From: Acidipropionibacterium thoenii DSM 20276 | GTDB taxonomy: Bacteria; Actinomycetota; Actinomycetes; Propionibacteriales; Propionibacteriaceae | Reading direction: 5' to 3' | Length of the DNA: 64,000 bases | Assembly: GCF_000423445.1 (NCBI RefSeq) | Contig: NZ_AUHZ01000005.1 | Location: 1 to 64,000 of the forward strand | Part shown: positions 1-8,315 of the stretch, in pieces | Layout of the letters: every line of letters begins with the position of its first letter | Numbering within the stretch: the stretch's first letter is position 1 | Position numbers and translations under genes: made by a program | The notes under the pieces: model-generated | The model's database searches: none | Told to the model about the DNA's origin: nothing | What the model saw: only the letters and a program-made list of their open reading frames with translations

Positions 1-72
1 GAGTACCGGGTCGGCGGCGGGGCGGGGAGCGTCGCTGTCACTGCGGTTGAGCTGGGTGGGGTTTGTGTACAT
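1..72 (-). CDS. N-terminal fragment of unidentified protein (runs off window)
   Basis: Only the first 24 codons lie in the window. They begin MYTNPTQLNRSDSD and continue as a polar, Pro/Ala-rich stretch that may be a cytoplasmic or linker N-terminus. The ATG at 72-70 is preceded on the minus strand by a strong ribosome binding site (GGAG, about seven bases upstream). It is the next gene after the multicopper oxidase on the same strand, but a strong hairpin lies between them, so co-transcription is doubtful. No family can be recognised from this fragment. Confidence 0.6.
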   Translation of the reverse strand, partial: MYTNPTQLNRSDSDAPRPAADPVL

Positions 73-198
73 GGTGGTCTCCTTCGTCGTGTGTGGCTGG
101 CTGCCGTCACCATCCAGACTGTCGAGCGTCCATGAAGCTGGACCGGGGCAAATGATGAAGGTTTGACCAAGACGTCGGAGGCATGTGCGGGCATGCGG

Positions 199-234
199 CG
201 GTGCGGTTCCCGGGGCGACGCGGGAACCGCACCG
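199..234 (-). terminator. Strong hairpin downstream of the multicopper oxidase
   Basis: A perfect 14-bp stem (199-212 paired with 221-234) with an 8-base loop lies just beyond the stop codon of the multicopper oxidase. There is no clear U-tract, which is common in high-GC actinobacteria. It probably ends or attenuates the copper operon. Confidence 0.6.
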
Positions 235-247
235 GCGTGGGCTGGGG

Positions 248-1726
248 TCAGTAGCGCAGGCTGGTCATCATGCCGATCTCGGCGTGGTAGATGTTGTGGC
301 AGTGCAGCATCCAGGCTCCGGGGTTGTCGGCCTGCAGGTCGGCCTCGATGGTCTGCATGGGCAGCAGCAGCACGGTGTCCTTGCGTAGTCCGTTGCTGCC
401 CGGCAGGGACCAGGTGTGGCCGTGGATGTGCATCGGGTGGGCCATCATCGTCATGTTCGTCATCCGCATCCGGACCCGCTGTCCCAGGCTGATCGACAGG
501 GGTGTGTCCTCACCGAACTTCTTGCCGTTGATGCCCCAGGCGTAGGGCTTCATCTGGCCGTTGAGCTGGACCTCGAGGGTCTGCTCCGGTTCCTTGTCGG
601 GCAGCTTGGCTGCGTCGGCGGCGCGCAGGGCGGTGCCAAGGACAGCCTTTCCTCCGAGTTCGGGGATTCGGGTGGTGGCCGGCGGAATGCTGCCGGCGCC
701 GGTCTTGACGATGGCGCGGGCGGGAGTACCGGTCTTGCCCTCGGGGGCGGCCTGCAGCACGAAGACGCCGTCGCCGACGGTGACGGTGGCGTCGATCCTT
801 TCTCCCATGGCGAGGTAGATGGCCGTCGCCTCGACTGGCTGCACGGCGAATCCGTCGGCGTGGGTGATGGTGAGTCGGTGCCCGGACAGGCCGACCTTGA
901 AGATCGTGTCGGCTCCGGCGTTGATCAGCCGTAGCCGGATCTTGTCTCCGGGGCGTGCCGTGAGGGTGCGCGGTGCGGCCGGGATCCGGCCGTTGACGAC
1001 GTAGTGCGGGTAGCTCACGTCTCCGGCATCGCCCAAGGGGGAACTGCCGTGGTCCATGCCTCCCATGTCGTGGTTCATTCCTTGGGACAGGGGGCCGCTG
1101 TTGGCCTTGAAGTCGGCGAAGATCGCATCCGGTGACTTGCCCACCCCATCGGTCCAGTCATCCAGGACCAGGACCCATTCCGCGTCGTGGTCGCCCGGAT
1201 CGCGTGGGTCGTCCAGCACGAGGGGAGCGTACAGGCCCCGGTCGATCTGGACTCCGCTGTGGGGATGGAAGAAGTAGGTTCCGGCATGGGGTGCGACGAA
1301 CTCGTAGGTGAAGGCACTCTTGGCGGCGATGGGGTCCTGAGTGACACCAGGCACACCGTCGGAGGCGTTGCGCAGGGCAATGCCGTGCCAGTGCACCGAG
1401 GTGGCTGTGGGGAGCTGGTTGTCGACCGTGACCCGGAACAGGTCGCCCGCCTTGCCGCGCAGGACGTTCCCGTCGAGTTCGTCGGTGTAGGCCCAGGTCT
1501 TGGCCAGGACACCGCCCAGGTCCAAGGTGACAGGGCGCGGGGTCAGGGTGTGGGTGACGGTCGTCGCCCCGGCCGGGGTGGCGAGTGGTGTCTGGGTCGG
1601 GATGGCCCATGTGGCCGGGGTGGTGCTGGCCGGGGAGGGCTGCTTGGCGCCGCATGCAGCCAGGGCGCTGGTGGATGCCAGGCCGAGGCCGGCGAGCAAG
1701 GCCTGTCGGCGAGTGATCGTGTTCAT
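248..1726 (-). CDS. Exported multicopper oxidase, copper-efflux type
   Basis: 492 residues. A twin-arginine motif (TRRQALLAGLG, residues 5-15) is followed by a lipobox-like LAAC with Cys25, so the protein is probably Tat-exported and lipid-anchored. Three cupredoxin domains are expected. The four copper-binding His clusters are visible: HWHG near 113, FHPHSG near 152, HPMHIHGH near 432 and HCHNIYHAEIGMM near 475. An insert near 216-228 (GMNHDMGGMDHG) is rich in Met and His, like the copper-sensing loops of CueO-type enzymes. Family members oxidise Cu(I) and phenolic or siderophore substrates, detoxifying copper outside the membrane. It is the fourth gene of a same-strand run with a membrane protein and a two-component system; the gap to the kinase gene is 35 bases. 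Confidence 0.9.
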   Translation of the reverse strand: MNTITRRQALLAGLGLASTSALAACGAKQPSPASTTPATWAIPTQTPLATPAGATTVTHTLTPRPVTLDLGGVLAKTWAYTDELDGNVLRGKAGDLFRVTVDNQLPTATSVHWHGIALRNASDGVPGVTQDPIAAKSAFTYEFVAPHAGTYFFHPHSGVQIDRGLYAPLVLDDPRDPGDHDAEWVLVLDDWTDGVGKSPDAIFADFKANSGPLSQGMNHDMGGMDHGSSPLGDAGDVSYPHYVVNGRIPAAPRTLTARPGDKIRLRLINAGADTIFKVGLSGHRLTITHADGFAVQPVEATAIYLAMGERIDATVTVGDGVFVLQAAPEGKTGTPARAIVKTGAGSIPPATTRIPELGGKAVLGTALRAADAAKLPDKEPEQTLEVQLNGQMKPYAWGINGKKFGEDTPLSISLGQRVRMRMTNMTMMAHPMHIHGHTWSLPGSNGLRKDTVLLLPMQTIEADLQADNPGAWMLHCHNIYHAEIGMMTSLRY

Positions 1727-1761
1727 GCCCCCGACTCTTCCCGCCCCGCAGTGTGACCGGG

Positions 1762-2901
1762 TCAGGGAAGTGTGGAGATTCGATCAAGACTTCGTGGCAG
1801 CACCAGGCTGAACGACGCACCGCAGCCCACCCCCGGACTGGCCGCCAGCACGTCGCCCCCATGTGCCCGGGCGACGGCCCTGGCGATGGTCAGGCCGACT
1901 CCGGTTCCGCCGTCGACGTCACGGACCCTGCGTGATCCTTGGTGGAAGAAGCGTTCGAAGACGTGGGGCACCTCACCGGCGGGTATGCCTGCGCCGGTGT
2001 CGCTGACCTGGATGGACACCGAGTCCGTGTCAGACCAGCTCGTCACACATACCTCACCCCCGCGTGGCGTGTGCTGGACGGCGTTGCGCAGCAGGTTGTC
2101 CAGGACCTGGCCGATGCGTGCAGGGTCGACATCCACCTCCACGGGGCAGTTGCCACGGGTCACCAGCTGGATACCTGCCTCGGCACAGGCTTTCGCACAC
2201 GAGGTGACCGCCGATTCCACCAGGTCATCGATGCGGGTCAGCCGTAGTTCCAAGGGGATCCGCCCCTCCTCTGCCCTGGAGACCTCGGAGATGTCGGCCG
2301 CCAGCGCCGTGATGCGCTCGTTCTGGCGTTGGAGGACCTCAAGGACCTCCGGCCCATACACGGCGACTCCGTCCTCGAGGCTCTCGAGTGTCACCCGCGT
2401 CACGGACAGGGGCGTTCGCAGCTCATGGCCAAGATCGGTCAACATGCGTCGTCGGGTGGCCTCCGTGGCCGCGATCTGGGCCGCCATCCGGTTGAACTCA
2501 TGGGCCACGGATTCGAGTTCGCGCCCCAGTGGCGGCATGCGCACGGGGTCGTCGTAGTTGCCGTGCGCGACCCTCTCAGCCCCCTCGGCCAGGGCATCCA
2601 GCCCTCGGATGAGGCTGCGGTTCAGCACCCATGACGTCACCGCCGCGATCATCATCGCGGCGGCAAGTCCCAATCCCAGGGAGGCCGCACCGGCGTCATG
2701 GAAGGCACGCTCGGCATGGTCCAGCACCATGGGCTGGGTGTGCCCGGCCTCGGCCATGTGCTTCTTGAACAACGGCGGGCCCATCTCCAGGGCGGTCAGG
2801 ACCAGCGTGACGCTCATGGTGACCAGGACGGCGAACTGGGTCCACACCAGCCGTCGACCCCACGACAACCCGGGCCACAGCTCTGATGGCCGTCCTCCCA
2901 T
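1762..2901 (-). CDS. Sensor histidine kinase, probably copper or envelope responsive
   Basis: 379 residues. Membrane helices lie near 17-39 and 73-95 and enclose a short extracytoplasmic segment with several His and Met residues (HMAEAGHTQPM), which could bind metal. A HAMP domain follows (about 96-148), then HisKA with phospho-acceptor His159 in DLGHELRTPL, then an ATPase domain with the N box (NLLRNAVQHTP), DTGAGIP and GTGVGLTIA. The start codon overlaps the regulator's stop by one base (TGATG), so the pair is translationally coupled. The copper assignment rests on neighbours and the His/Met-rich sensor loop; it is inference. Confidence 0.85.
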   Translation of the reverse strand: MGGRPSELWPGLSWGRRLVWTQFAVLVTMSVTLVLTALEMGPPLFKKHMAEAGHTQPMVLDHAERAFHDAGAASLGLGLAAAMMIAAVTSWVLNRSLIRGLDALAEGAERVAHGNYDDPVRMPPLGRELESVAHEFNRMAAQIAATEATRRRMLTDLGHELRTPLSVTRVTLESLEDGVAVYGPEVLEVLQRQNERITALAADISEVSRAEEGRIPLELRLTRIDDLVESAVTSCAKACAEAGIQLVTRGNCPVEVDVDPARIGQVLDNLLRNAVQHTPRGGEVCVTSWSDTDSVSIQVSDTGAGIPAGEVPHVFERFFHQGSRRVRDVDGGTGVGLTIARAVARAHGGDVLAASPGVGCGASFSLVLPRSLDRISTLP

Positions 2902-3596
2902 CAGCCTCGGCCCATCCGGTAGCCCACGCCCCGCACAGTCAGCACGTAGCGGGGATCGGCGGCCTCCTCACCCAGCTTCTTGCGAAGGTGTGCCACGTGG
3001 ACATCGACCAGATGGTCGTCGCCGACCCAGTCCTCGCCCCAGACCATGTCCGTGAGCTGACGCCGACTCAACACACGTCCGGGATGCGCGGACAGGGCCT
3101 TCAGCAGGTCGAACTCGGTGCGTGTCAGGTCCACCGCCACACCATCCATGGAAGCCTCGCGCGAGTCGGGATGCACCACCAGTTCCCCGATCCTGCGGGC
3201 GACGGATGCCGAAGCCGTGGATCTCGGGCGACGCAGCATCACCTGGACACGTGCGACGAGTTCGCGCGGGCTGAAGGGCTTGGTGAGGTAGTCATCCGCG
3301 CCCACGGACAACCCGATGAGCATGTCCACCTCGTCAGCTCGCGCGGTCAGCATCAGGACGTAGCAGTCGCTGAAGGTGCGCACCTTGCGACAGACCTCCA
3401 CTCCGTCGAGGCCCGGAAGGCCGAGGTCGAGGATGACGACATCTGGCTGCTCCTCCCGGATCCGCGACACCGCCTCGTTCCCGTCTGCACAGGTGTCTGC
3501 GGCCATGCCGGCCCGTTCCAGGTAGTTCTTCACCGTGCCGGCCAGCACCGGTTCGTCGTCGACCACCAGCACCGAAGTGCGCGCCACATCGCTCAT
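2901..3596 (-). CDS. OmpR/PhoB-family response regulator
   Basis: 231 residues. The receiver domain occupies about 1-120, with the acidic pair DDE near 13-15, the phosphorylatable Asp57 in VVILDLGLPG and the conserved Lys in LTKPF near 106. A winged-helix trans_reg_C domain fills about 130-228 (TRTEFDLLKALSAHPG, VDVHVAHLRKKLG). A GGTGGAG ribosome binding site precedes the ATG. It is the partner of the overlapping kinase and the likely activator of this operon in response to copper; the signal is inferred from neighbours. Confidence 0.9.
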   Translation of the reverse strand: MSDVARTSVLVVDDEPVLAGTVKNYLERAGMAADTCADGNEAVSRIREEQPDVVILDLGLPGLDGVEVCRKVRTFSDCYVLMLTARADEVDMLIGLSVGADDYLTKPFSPRELVARVQVMLRRPRSTASASVARRIGELVVHPDSREASMDGVAVDLTRTEFDLLKALSAHPGRVLSRRQLTDMVWGEDWVGDDHLVDVHVAHLRKKLGEEAADPRYVLTVRGVGYRMGRG

Positions 3597-3627
3597 GGCT
3601 CCACCTCACCACGAGACCCAGCAGGCG

Positions 3628-4335
3628 TCACCTCGTCGGTTGCGAGGACGGGGACATGTTGTGGTTCATGCTGCCCATGTCGTGGTTCATGCCGGACATG
3701 CCACCCATGTCATGGGTCATGACGCTCGACGACGTGTCACCTCCCAGGACTGCCGGATCGACCATCCCGAAGATCATCGCCACGTGGGCCACCACGAGGA
3801 AGGCCGCCACCATCGCCACGTGCATCCGCAGACGGTTCTCACTACTGCGGCCCAGGACCCCCGCCTCGAGGAGACTGATCACGAGCATGGGCAGGCCACC
3901 GACCAGGTAGCTGAGGACCGCGATGACATCAGCCGGGCCGCGCCATCCCCCATTCATGGTCAAGGGCACCACCGCGTGGACCATCAGGTGCGTCCCGATG
4001 AAGACCCACACGGGACCGGCGAGCAGGCCAGCAGCCCGACTGAGCCTCGCCACCCACGGGGCTGCGGGCCGGTCATTGCGGCGCCCCAGCAGCATGACCA
4101 GTTCCGTGATCGCCAAGGTCTCGGCCAGGATGACCGGGAGGGCCATGAACAACAGCAGGTTCCACGGTTGCCGCACCGCGAGGAGTTCCATGTAGTGGGT
4201 CATCGCCATGCCAGCCATGCCCGAGCCAGCAGTCAGGTCGGGCACGGCCAGGGCCAGCCCGACCGCGGCCACGCTGGCAATTCCCAGGAATGCGAGGGAC
4301 CCACGAGCCAGGGATGAGGATTCATTCGTCGTCAT
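3628..4335 (-). CDS. Multi-pass membrane protein with Met/His-rich tail
   Basis: 235 residues from the ATG at 4335, chosen because GGAGG lies ten bases upstream; a longer reading frame to 4506 has no such site. About six hydrophobic segments are visible (first near 12-34). The cytoplasmic loop RRNDRPAAP follows helix 2. The last 35 residues carry repeated Met/His motifs (MTHDMGGMSGMNHDMG, MNHNM), typical of Cu(I)-binding segments, and resemble the Met/His insert of the downstream multicopper oxidase. No established family was recognised. Position and tail suggest copper binding or transport. It is the first gene of the copper operon, 31 bases before the response regulator. Confidence 0.75.
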   Translation of the reverse strand: MTTNESSSLARGSLAFLGIASVAAVGLALAVPDLTAGSGMAGMAMTHYMELLAVRQPWNLLLFMALPVILAETLAITELVMLLGRRNDRPAAPWVARLSRAAGLLAGPVWVFIGTHLMVHAVVPLTMNGGWRGPADVIAVLSYLVGGLPMLVISLLEAGVLGRSSENRLRMHVAMVAAFLVVAHVAMIFGMVDPAVLGGDTSSSVMTHDMGGMSGMNHDMGSMNHNMSPSSQPTR

Positions 4336-4359
4336 GCCGCCAAGCCTCCAGGCGGCATG
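4333..4359 (-). promoter_or_regulatory. Hairpin enclosing the start codon of the copper-operon membrane protein
   Basis: On the minus strand CATGCCGCC pairs perfectly with GGCGGCATG, whose last three bases are the start codon. The nine-base loop TGGAGGCTT contains the ribosome binding site. The stem would hide the start codon while presenting GGAGG in the loop. This is a candidate translational control element; no function is known. Confidence 0.45.
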
Positions 4360-4566
4360 TCGAGCACGAGCAAGACAGTGTGAAGAAATGATCAAGATCC
4401 ACCGCGAACACCGGCTGTCACCCACCTCCCCCGTCCGGACCATCGATGCCCCGGACCTGTGCAGTACCCGCAGTGGCACAGAAACCCACCAGAAGTCGAC
4501 CGGCACTCGGTTCGGCCGCCTCTCTGCCGTGCACTTCTCTCGATGGCCACGCCATGACCCGTCGAG
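4336..4566. other. Short gene-free spacer left of the IS remnant
   Basis: 231 bases between the copper operon and istB. It contains the upstream half of the start-codon hairpin and must hold the promoter for the copper operon and the left end of the IS21-type element. I could not fix the element's terminal repeat because the opposite end is missing. Confidence 0.4.
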
Positions 4567-5382
4567 TCACAGAGTCTGGCGAGCTCGCGTGTGGGCGAGG
4601 CGATAGGAGTGGGTGCCGGTCTCGATGATGGTGGCGTTGTAGGTGAGGCGGTCGACGATCGCTGCGCACAGTCGTGGATCGGTGAAGGTGTCGGTCCAGG
4701 CGGAGAAGGACTGGTTGGAGGCGATCGCGATGGCGTTCTTCTCCTCCCGCTCGGTGAGGACCTGGAACAACAGCTCGGCCCCGCGCCGGTCGAGCTCCAT
4801 GTATCCCAGTTCGTCAATGACCAGGAGATCCACTCTTCCGTAGCGGTTGATGGTCTTGGTGAGTTGCTTCTCGTCAGCGGCCTCGACGAGCTCGTTCACC
4901 AGGCGGGTGGCGAGGGTGTAGCGGACGCGGTAGCCCTGCTCGGCGGCGGCGGTCCCGAGTGCGATGAGCAGGTGGGACTTGCCGGTGCCGGAGTCCCCGA
5001 TCAGGCACAGCGGGTCGCCGCGGCGGATCCAGTCCCCGGTGGCGAGCTCGTTGATGGTGGCGGGGTTGATGTTCGGGTTCGCGGTGAAGTCGAAGTCGGC
5101 CAGCCACTTCTCGCGCGGGAATCCGGCGCTCTTGATACGGCGCAGGGTAGAGCGCCGGTCACGGTCGTCGACCTCGGCCAGGAGCAGCTCGGCGAGGAAG
5201 CCCTGGTAGGTGAGTTGTTCCTTGGTGGCGGTGGTGATCGCCTCATCGACGACGGACCGGATGGTGGGCAGTCGTAGGCGGCGGCAGGCCTGGTCGATCG
5301 CGGCCTGGGCGGCTTGTTCGGTGAGGCCGTGACGACGACGAAGACCGCCCGGACGGGAGCTGCTGGTGTTGGTGGTGGTCAT
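4567..5382 (-). CDS. istB: IS21-family helper ATPase IstB
   Basis: 271 residues from the ATG at 5382. The AAA+ core shows a Walker A motif (GDSGTGKSHL, near 128-137) and Walker B (DLLVIDELGYM, near 190), with the C-terminal VDRLTYNATIIETG typical of IstB. IstB binds DNA and ATP and assists the IstA transposase in target selection. The start overlaps the istA stop by four bases (ATGA), the usual IS21 arrangement. The gene looks intact, but its partner istA is truncated, so it is probably non-functional in transposition. Confidence 0.92.
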   Translation of the reverse strand: MTTTNTSSSRPGGLRRRHGLTEQAAQAAIDQACRRLRLPTIRSVVDEAITTATKEQLTYQGFLAELLLAEVDDRDRRSTLRRIKSAGFPREKWLADFDFTANPNINPATINELATGDWIRRGDPLCLIGDSGTGKSHLLIALGTAAAEQGYRVRYTLATRLVNELVEAADEKQLTKTINRYGRVDLLVIDELGYMELDRRGAELLFQVLTEREEKNAIAIASNQSFSAWTDTFTDPRLCAAIVDRLTYNATIIETGTHSYRLAHTRARQTL

Positions 5383-5897
5383 GGGGTTCCTGTCGGAGTG
5401 TGGTGATGGGCTTCGGCGGTGGCCGAAGCGGGGTCGGGTTGGCGACGTCGCAACAGCTCGTCGTAGGCGGTGACGCTGGGCAGGGGCCGGGTGTCGGCCG
5501 GTAGCGCGGCGATCAGCGAGTTCGAGTCGGTGTGGCGGCGCGGTGGCAGGTTCACCACGGTGCCGCCGCGCTGCGGCGCGGGCGCGGTGTGGCTGACGCT
5601 GTGGCGTCGGGCCTCGACGGCGACGACGTCGGCCGAGACGGCCCCGACGGACAGGGCGCTGGTGATCCCGGCGATCACCGCCTCGGCCGGCAGGGAGCGG
5701 TGGAGCAGGAGCACGTCGATCAACTCCTGGGTGCCCGCGACGTCGCCGCTGGTCTTGCGGGCGGCAGCCCAGAACGCGTCGTGGGCGGCGGTGAACGCCC
5801 CCGCGGCTCTGGCTTGGGCCAGGGCGGTCGAGCCGGGGAACGCGCCGGGCTTGTGGCGCAGAACCTCGAGGTAGTGGTCCAGCTCGACCCGGGTCAC
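5379..5897 (-). pseudogene. istA: Truncated IS21-family transposase IstA (C-terminal part only)
   Basis: The open frame encodes 172 residues starting near VELDHYLEVLRHKPGAFPGS, a conserved segment late in IstA proteins of high-GC bacteria, and ends with the Pro/Thr-rich tail that precedes istB. Full-length IstA is about 400-550 residues; the helix-turn-helix and the DDE catalytic core are missing. Homology stops near 5897, where ISL3 sequence begins in the opposite orientation. Confidence 0.85.
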
Positions 5898-5899
5898 GC

Positions 5900-6199
5900 C
5901 ACGAGAACCGGCGCCACGGCCGCGAGCTGATGGCCCGGCTCATCGACTCGATCAGCACCGGCGTCCCCAAGGCCCTGGTCGAGATCACCAAGCTCGGCAG
6001 GACGCTGAAGAAGCGCGCCACAGACGTCCTGGCCTACTTCGAGCGCCCCCACACCTCCAACGGCCCGACAGAAGCCCTCAATGGCCGACTGGAACACCTG
6101 CGCGGCTCAGCCTTGGGCTTCCGAAACCTGACGAACTACATTGCCCGCAGTCTCCTCGAGGCCGGAGGATTCAGACCCCAACTACACCCTCAATCGTGA
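5900..6199 (+). pseudogene. 3' end of an ISL3-family transposase gene
   Basis: The frame is open from before 5900 and encodes about 100 residues with the typical ISL3 C-terminus: RELMARLIDSISTGVP, LGRTLKKRA, TSNGPTEALNGRLEHLRG and GFRNLTNYIARSLLEAGGFRP. The N-terminal zinc-binding and most of the DDE domain are absent. The ATG at 5930 is not a real start. It is back to back with the truncated istA. Confidence 0.88.
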
Positions 6200-6205
6200 A
6201 GAGCC
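6198..6205. repeat. Right terminus of the ISL3 element
   Basis: GAAGAGCC lies just after the transposase stop codon. Its complement GGCTCTTC is the outer end I recall for ISL3-family inverted repeats. The matching left end is not in the window, so only this end can be placed. Confidence 0.55.
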
Positions 6206-6430
6206 GCATCACGGGCCACGGGTACGAGCGTATTGTGGTGGACGTGACATCTCCCGATGCCCACACGATGGGGGATCGCGTCGTGAGGACTGTCATGCCA
6301 GAACTGGCACCCGATTCCCCGACCCTGGCACCACAGCTTGGACACGGACGAATCCAGAATGAGTATGCAGGATTGGGGATCTTGAACCGTCACCACTCGC
6401 CGGAGTCTCTGCGCTACTTCCCTCTTCCTC

Positions 6431-7835
6431 ATGCCTGACGTCCCCGAGAGCGAAGCATCCGCAGCCGACAGGGTCGCGGACAGCATCGGGCCAGCTCAGA
6501 TTGCTCTGGCCGGCGGACTTCTGGTGGTGGAGCTGCTCACCGGCATCCAGACCTACCTGTCGCAGACGGTGATGCCACTGATGGCAGCCGAGTTGAGAGC
6601 ACAGTCGTTCTACGGGGTGGTCACCGCCACCGGCGCCGTGGCGAACTTCGCAGGACTGCCGCTGGGAGTGGGGCTGACGGTCCGGTTCCGGATCCCCCGA
6701 CTGCTGATGAGCTTCACCGCGTTGATCTGCGCTGGTGCGATCCTGTGCGCAGTCGCTCCAAGCATTGTGTGGTTCCTGACCGGCACCGCAATCCGCGGAT
6801 TCGCGGCCGGCTGCATCGCAACAGTGTCGATGGGCGCCGTCGTCACCGGCCTGGCGGGACGGGTACGCCAGATCACCCTGGCAGCGATGTCTGCCATCTG
6901 GGTCATCTCGGCGCTGTTCGGCCCGGTCTACGCCGCATGGATCTCGCACGCCCTGAGCTGGCGATGGGCGATGGTGCTGTATCTGCCCCTCCTGCTCGCA
7001 GCTCGCGCGATAGTGGCGCGCCACCTGCCCAACCGTGAACCTTCGCAGGACAGCCAGATCCGCTGGGCAGACGCCGTGCTGCTCGCCCTGGCGATGGGAT
7101 GCATCGCCGCGCCGGTCGACTCGCGGTGGCTGCGAATGGTGCTGCTGGGCACCGGCATCGCACTTCTGGCAGTGGCGGCACACCGAGTCCTTCCCAACGG
7201 GACCTTCAGGTTGAGGTCGCTGCGCCGGACGGTGATCGCCTTCATGTTCGGGCTGTGCGGGGTCTACTTCGCCGTCGACTCGGTGGTCGCGATCATCGCC
7301 CACGACGTCTTCGGCGCCAACGCTGGAGCCATCGGGATCGTCATCATGTCCGGAGGCCTCGGATGGGCCCTGACGGGCCTGTTCTGCGGCTGGAGGCCGG
7401 CGGGCAGCACGGCAGCTTATCGGCGCCGCGCAGGTCTGGGCGTCGCAATCCTCGCTCTGGGTGTGGTGGTCATGAGTTGTGCCTCCAGCCGCTGGTTCGG
7501 CACCACCCCGATCACGATTCTCGCGGTGGGATTGGGCCCTGGCCGGTATCGGGATGGGCCTGTGCTACGTCGACACCCTCAACATGCTCTTCACGCCACC
7601 TGAGGATCCTGACGGGCTGTCAGATCTGGATGTCAGCAATGCCGCGGTGATGGCCGAGTCGATCTCCGGGATCGCCACCATGACCGCCGCAACCACCTTC
7701 CTGGCGACCAGCCTCGGCGGCACCCTGGACATTGATTCGCGCTCGGTCGTCCTGCTGATGATCATCGCTGTGGCGGTGCTGGCCCTGGCCGCCCCGCTGC
7801 TCAGGATCCGTTCAGAGCAAGTGGTCGGGCGGTGA
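6431..7835 (+). pseudogene. Frameshifted major facilitator superfamily transporter
   Basis: Two frames together encode one MFS permease. The first (6431-7603) gives about 365 sensible residues with many membrane helices, starting near GPAQIALAGGLLVVELLTG and including QTVMPLMAAEL and RGFAAGCIATVSMG. Near 7525-7545 the coding switches by one base into the next frame, which continues as ALAGIGMGLCYVDTLNMLF to the stop at 7835 with further helices. This looks like a one-base insertion in a G-rich tract (GTGGGATTGGGCCC). The start is uncertain because no good ribosome binding site precedes 6431. Substrate unknown. It may be a true pseudogene or a sequencing error. Confidence 0.75.
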
Positions 7836-7935
7836 GACCAGCCGTGTGTTCGGCATCCAGAGACATGTATCTTGGGCCGGTCCGGGGGCCGCGGATCCCG
7901 CGCGGATCCTCATGGTGGGAGATGAGGTCTGGCTG

Positions 7936-8127
7936 ATGATGAGAGTCATGGGGTACGTGAGGTCTGCCACGTTTCTTGCAGGATTCGTCTGGGCAGTGGT
8001 TCGGGTGTCCGTCGTCGGCAATACGACTGCGTGGATTCTGTGCGGAGTGTTCTTTGCGGGGACGGTGGCGAGCGTCCTGTGGCAGCTCAGCGATCACAGG
8101 ACGGACTCACCGACCAGACGTGTGTGA
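7936..8127 (+). CDS. Small two-helix membrane protein, unknown
   Basis: 63 residues from the ATG at 7936, which has GAGG eight bases upstream. Two hydrophobic segments are seen (about 11-28 and 31-49), then a polar tail HRTDSPTRRV. No family was recognised. It lies about 100 bases after the broken transporter on the same strand; the rest of 7836-8315 has no other convincing gene. Confidence 0.4.
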   Translation: MMRVMGYVRSATFLAGFVWAVVRVSVVGNTTAWILCGVFFAGTVASVLWQLSDHRTDSPTRRV

Positions 8128-8237
8128 GAGTCCGCCACCGGGAGTGGATCCGCTGCTGCCGGAGCACCTCCACAGCTCGCAGTCGGAGGTTTCTCAGCAG
8201 GGCGAGTTAGCATAGACGAATCCTGGACGCCCGGAAG

Positions 8238-8255
8238 GGCCCCGTTCCCGGGGCC
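8238..8255. terminator. Hairpin upstream of the L,D-transpeptidase gene
   Basis: GGCCCCG and CGGGGCC pair around the loop TTCC, about 60 bases before the next gene. It may end transcription from the left; there is no T-tract. Confidence 0.35.
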
Positions 8256-8315
8256 ACTCTCCCCAGAGCCCGGCCCCCCGACGATCCATATCTGCAGACA
8301 TTGCTGGAGGCTTCT

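Larger units (their letters stand above)
4567..6205. mobile_element. Fused remnant of an IS21-type and an ISL3-type insertion sequence
   Basis: An intact istB and the last third of istA read leftward from about 5897. The 3' end of an ISL3-family transposase gene reads rightward from about 5900. Both elements lack their 5' portions and meet within some 15 bases, so a single deletion or recombination probably joined them. Neither should be able to transpose by itself. The right boundary is taken as the ISL3 terminal GAAGAGCC. Confidence 0.8.
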
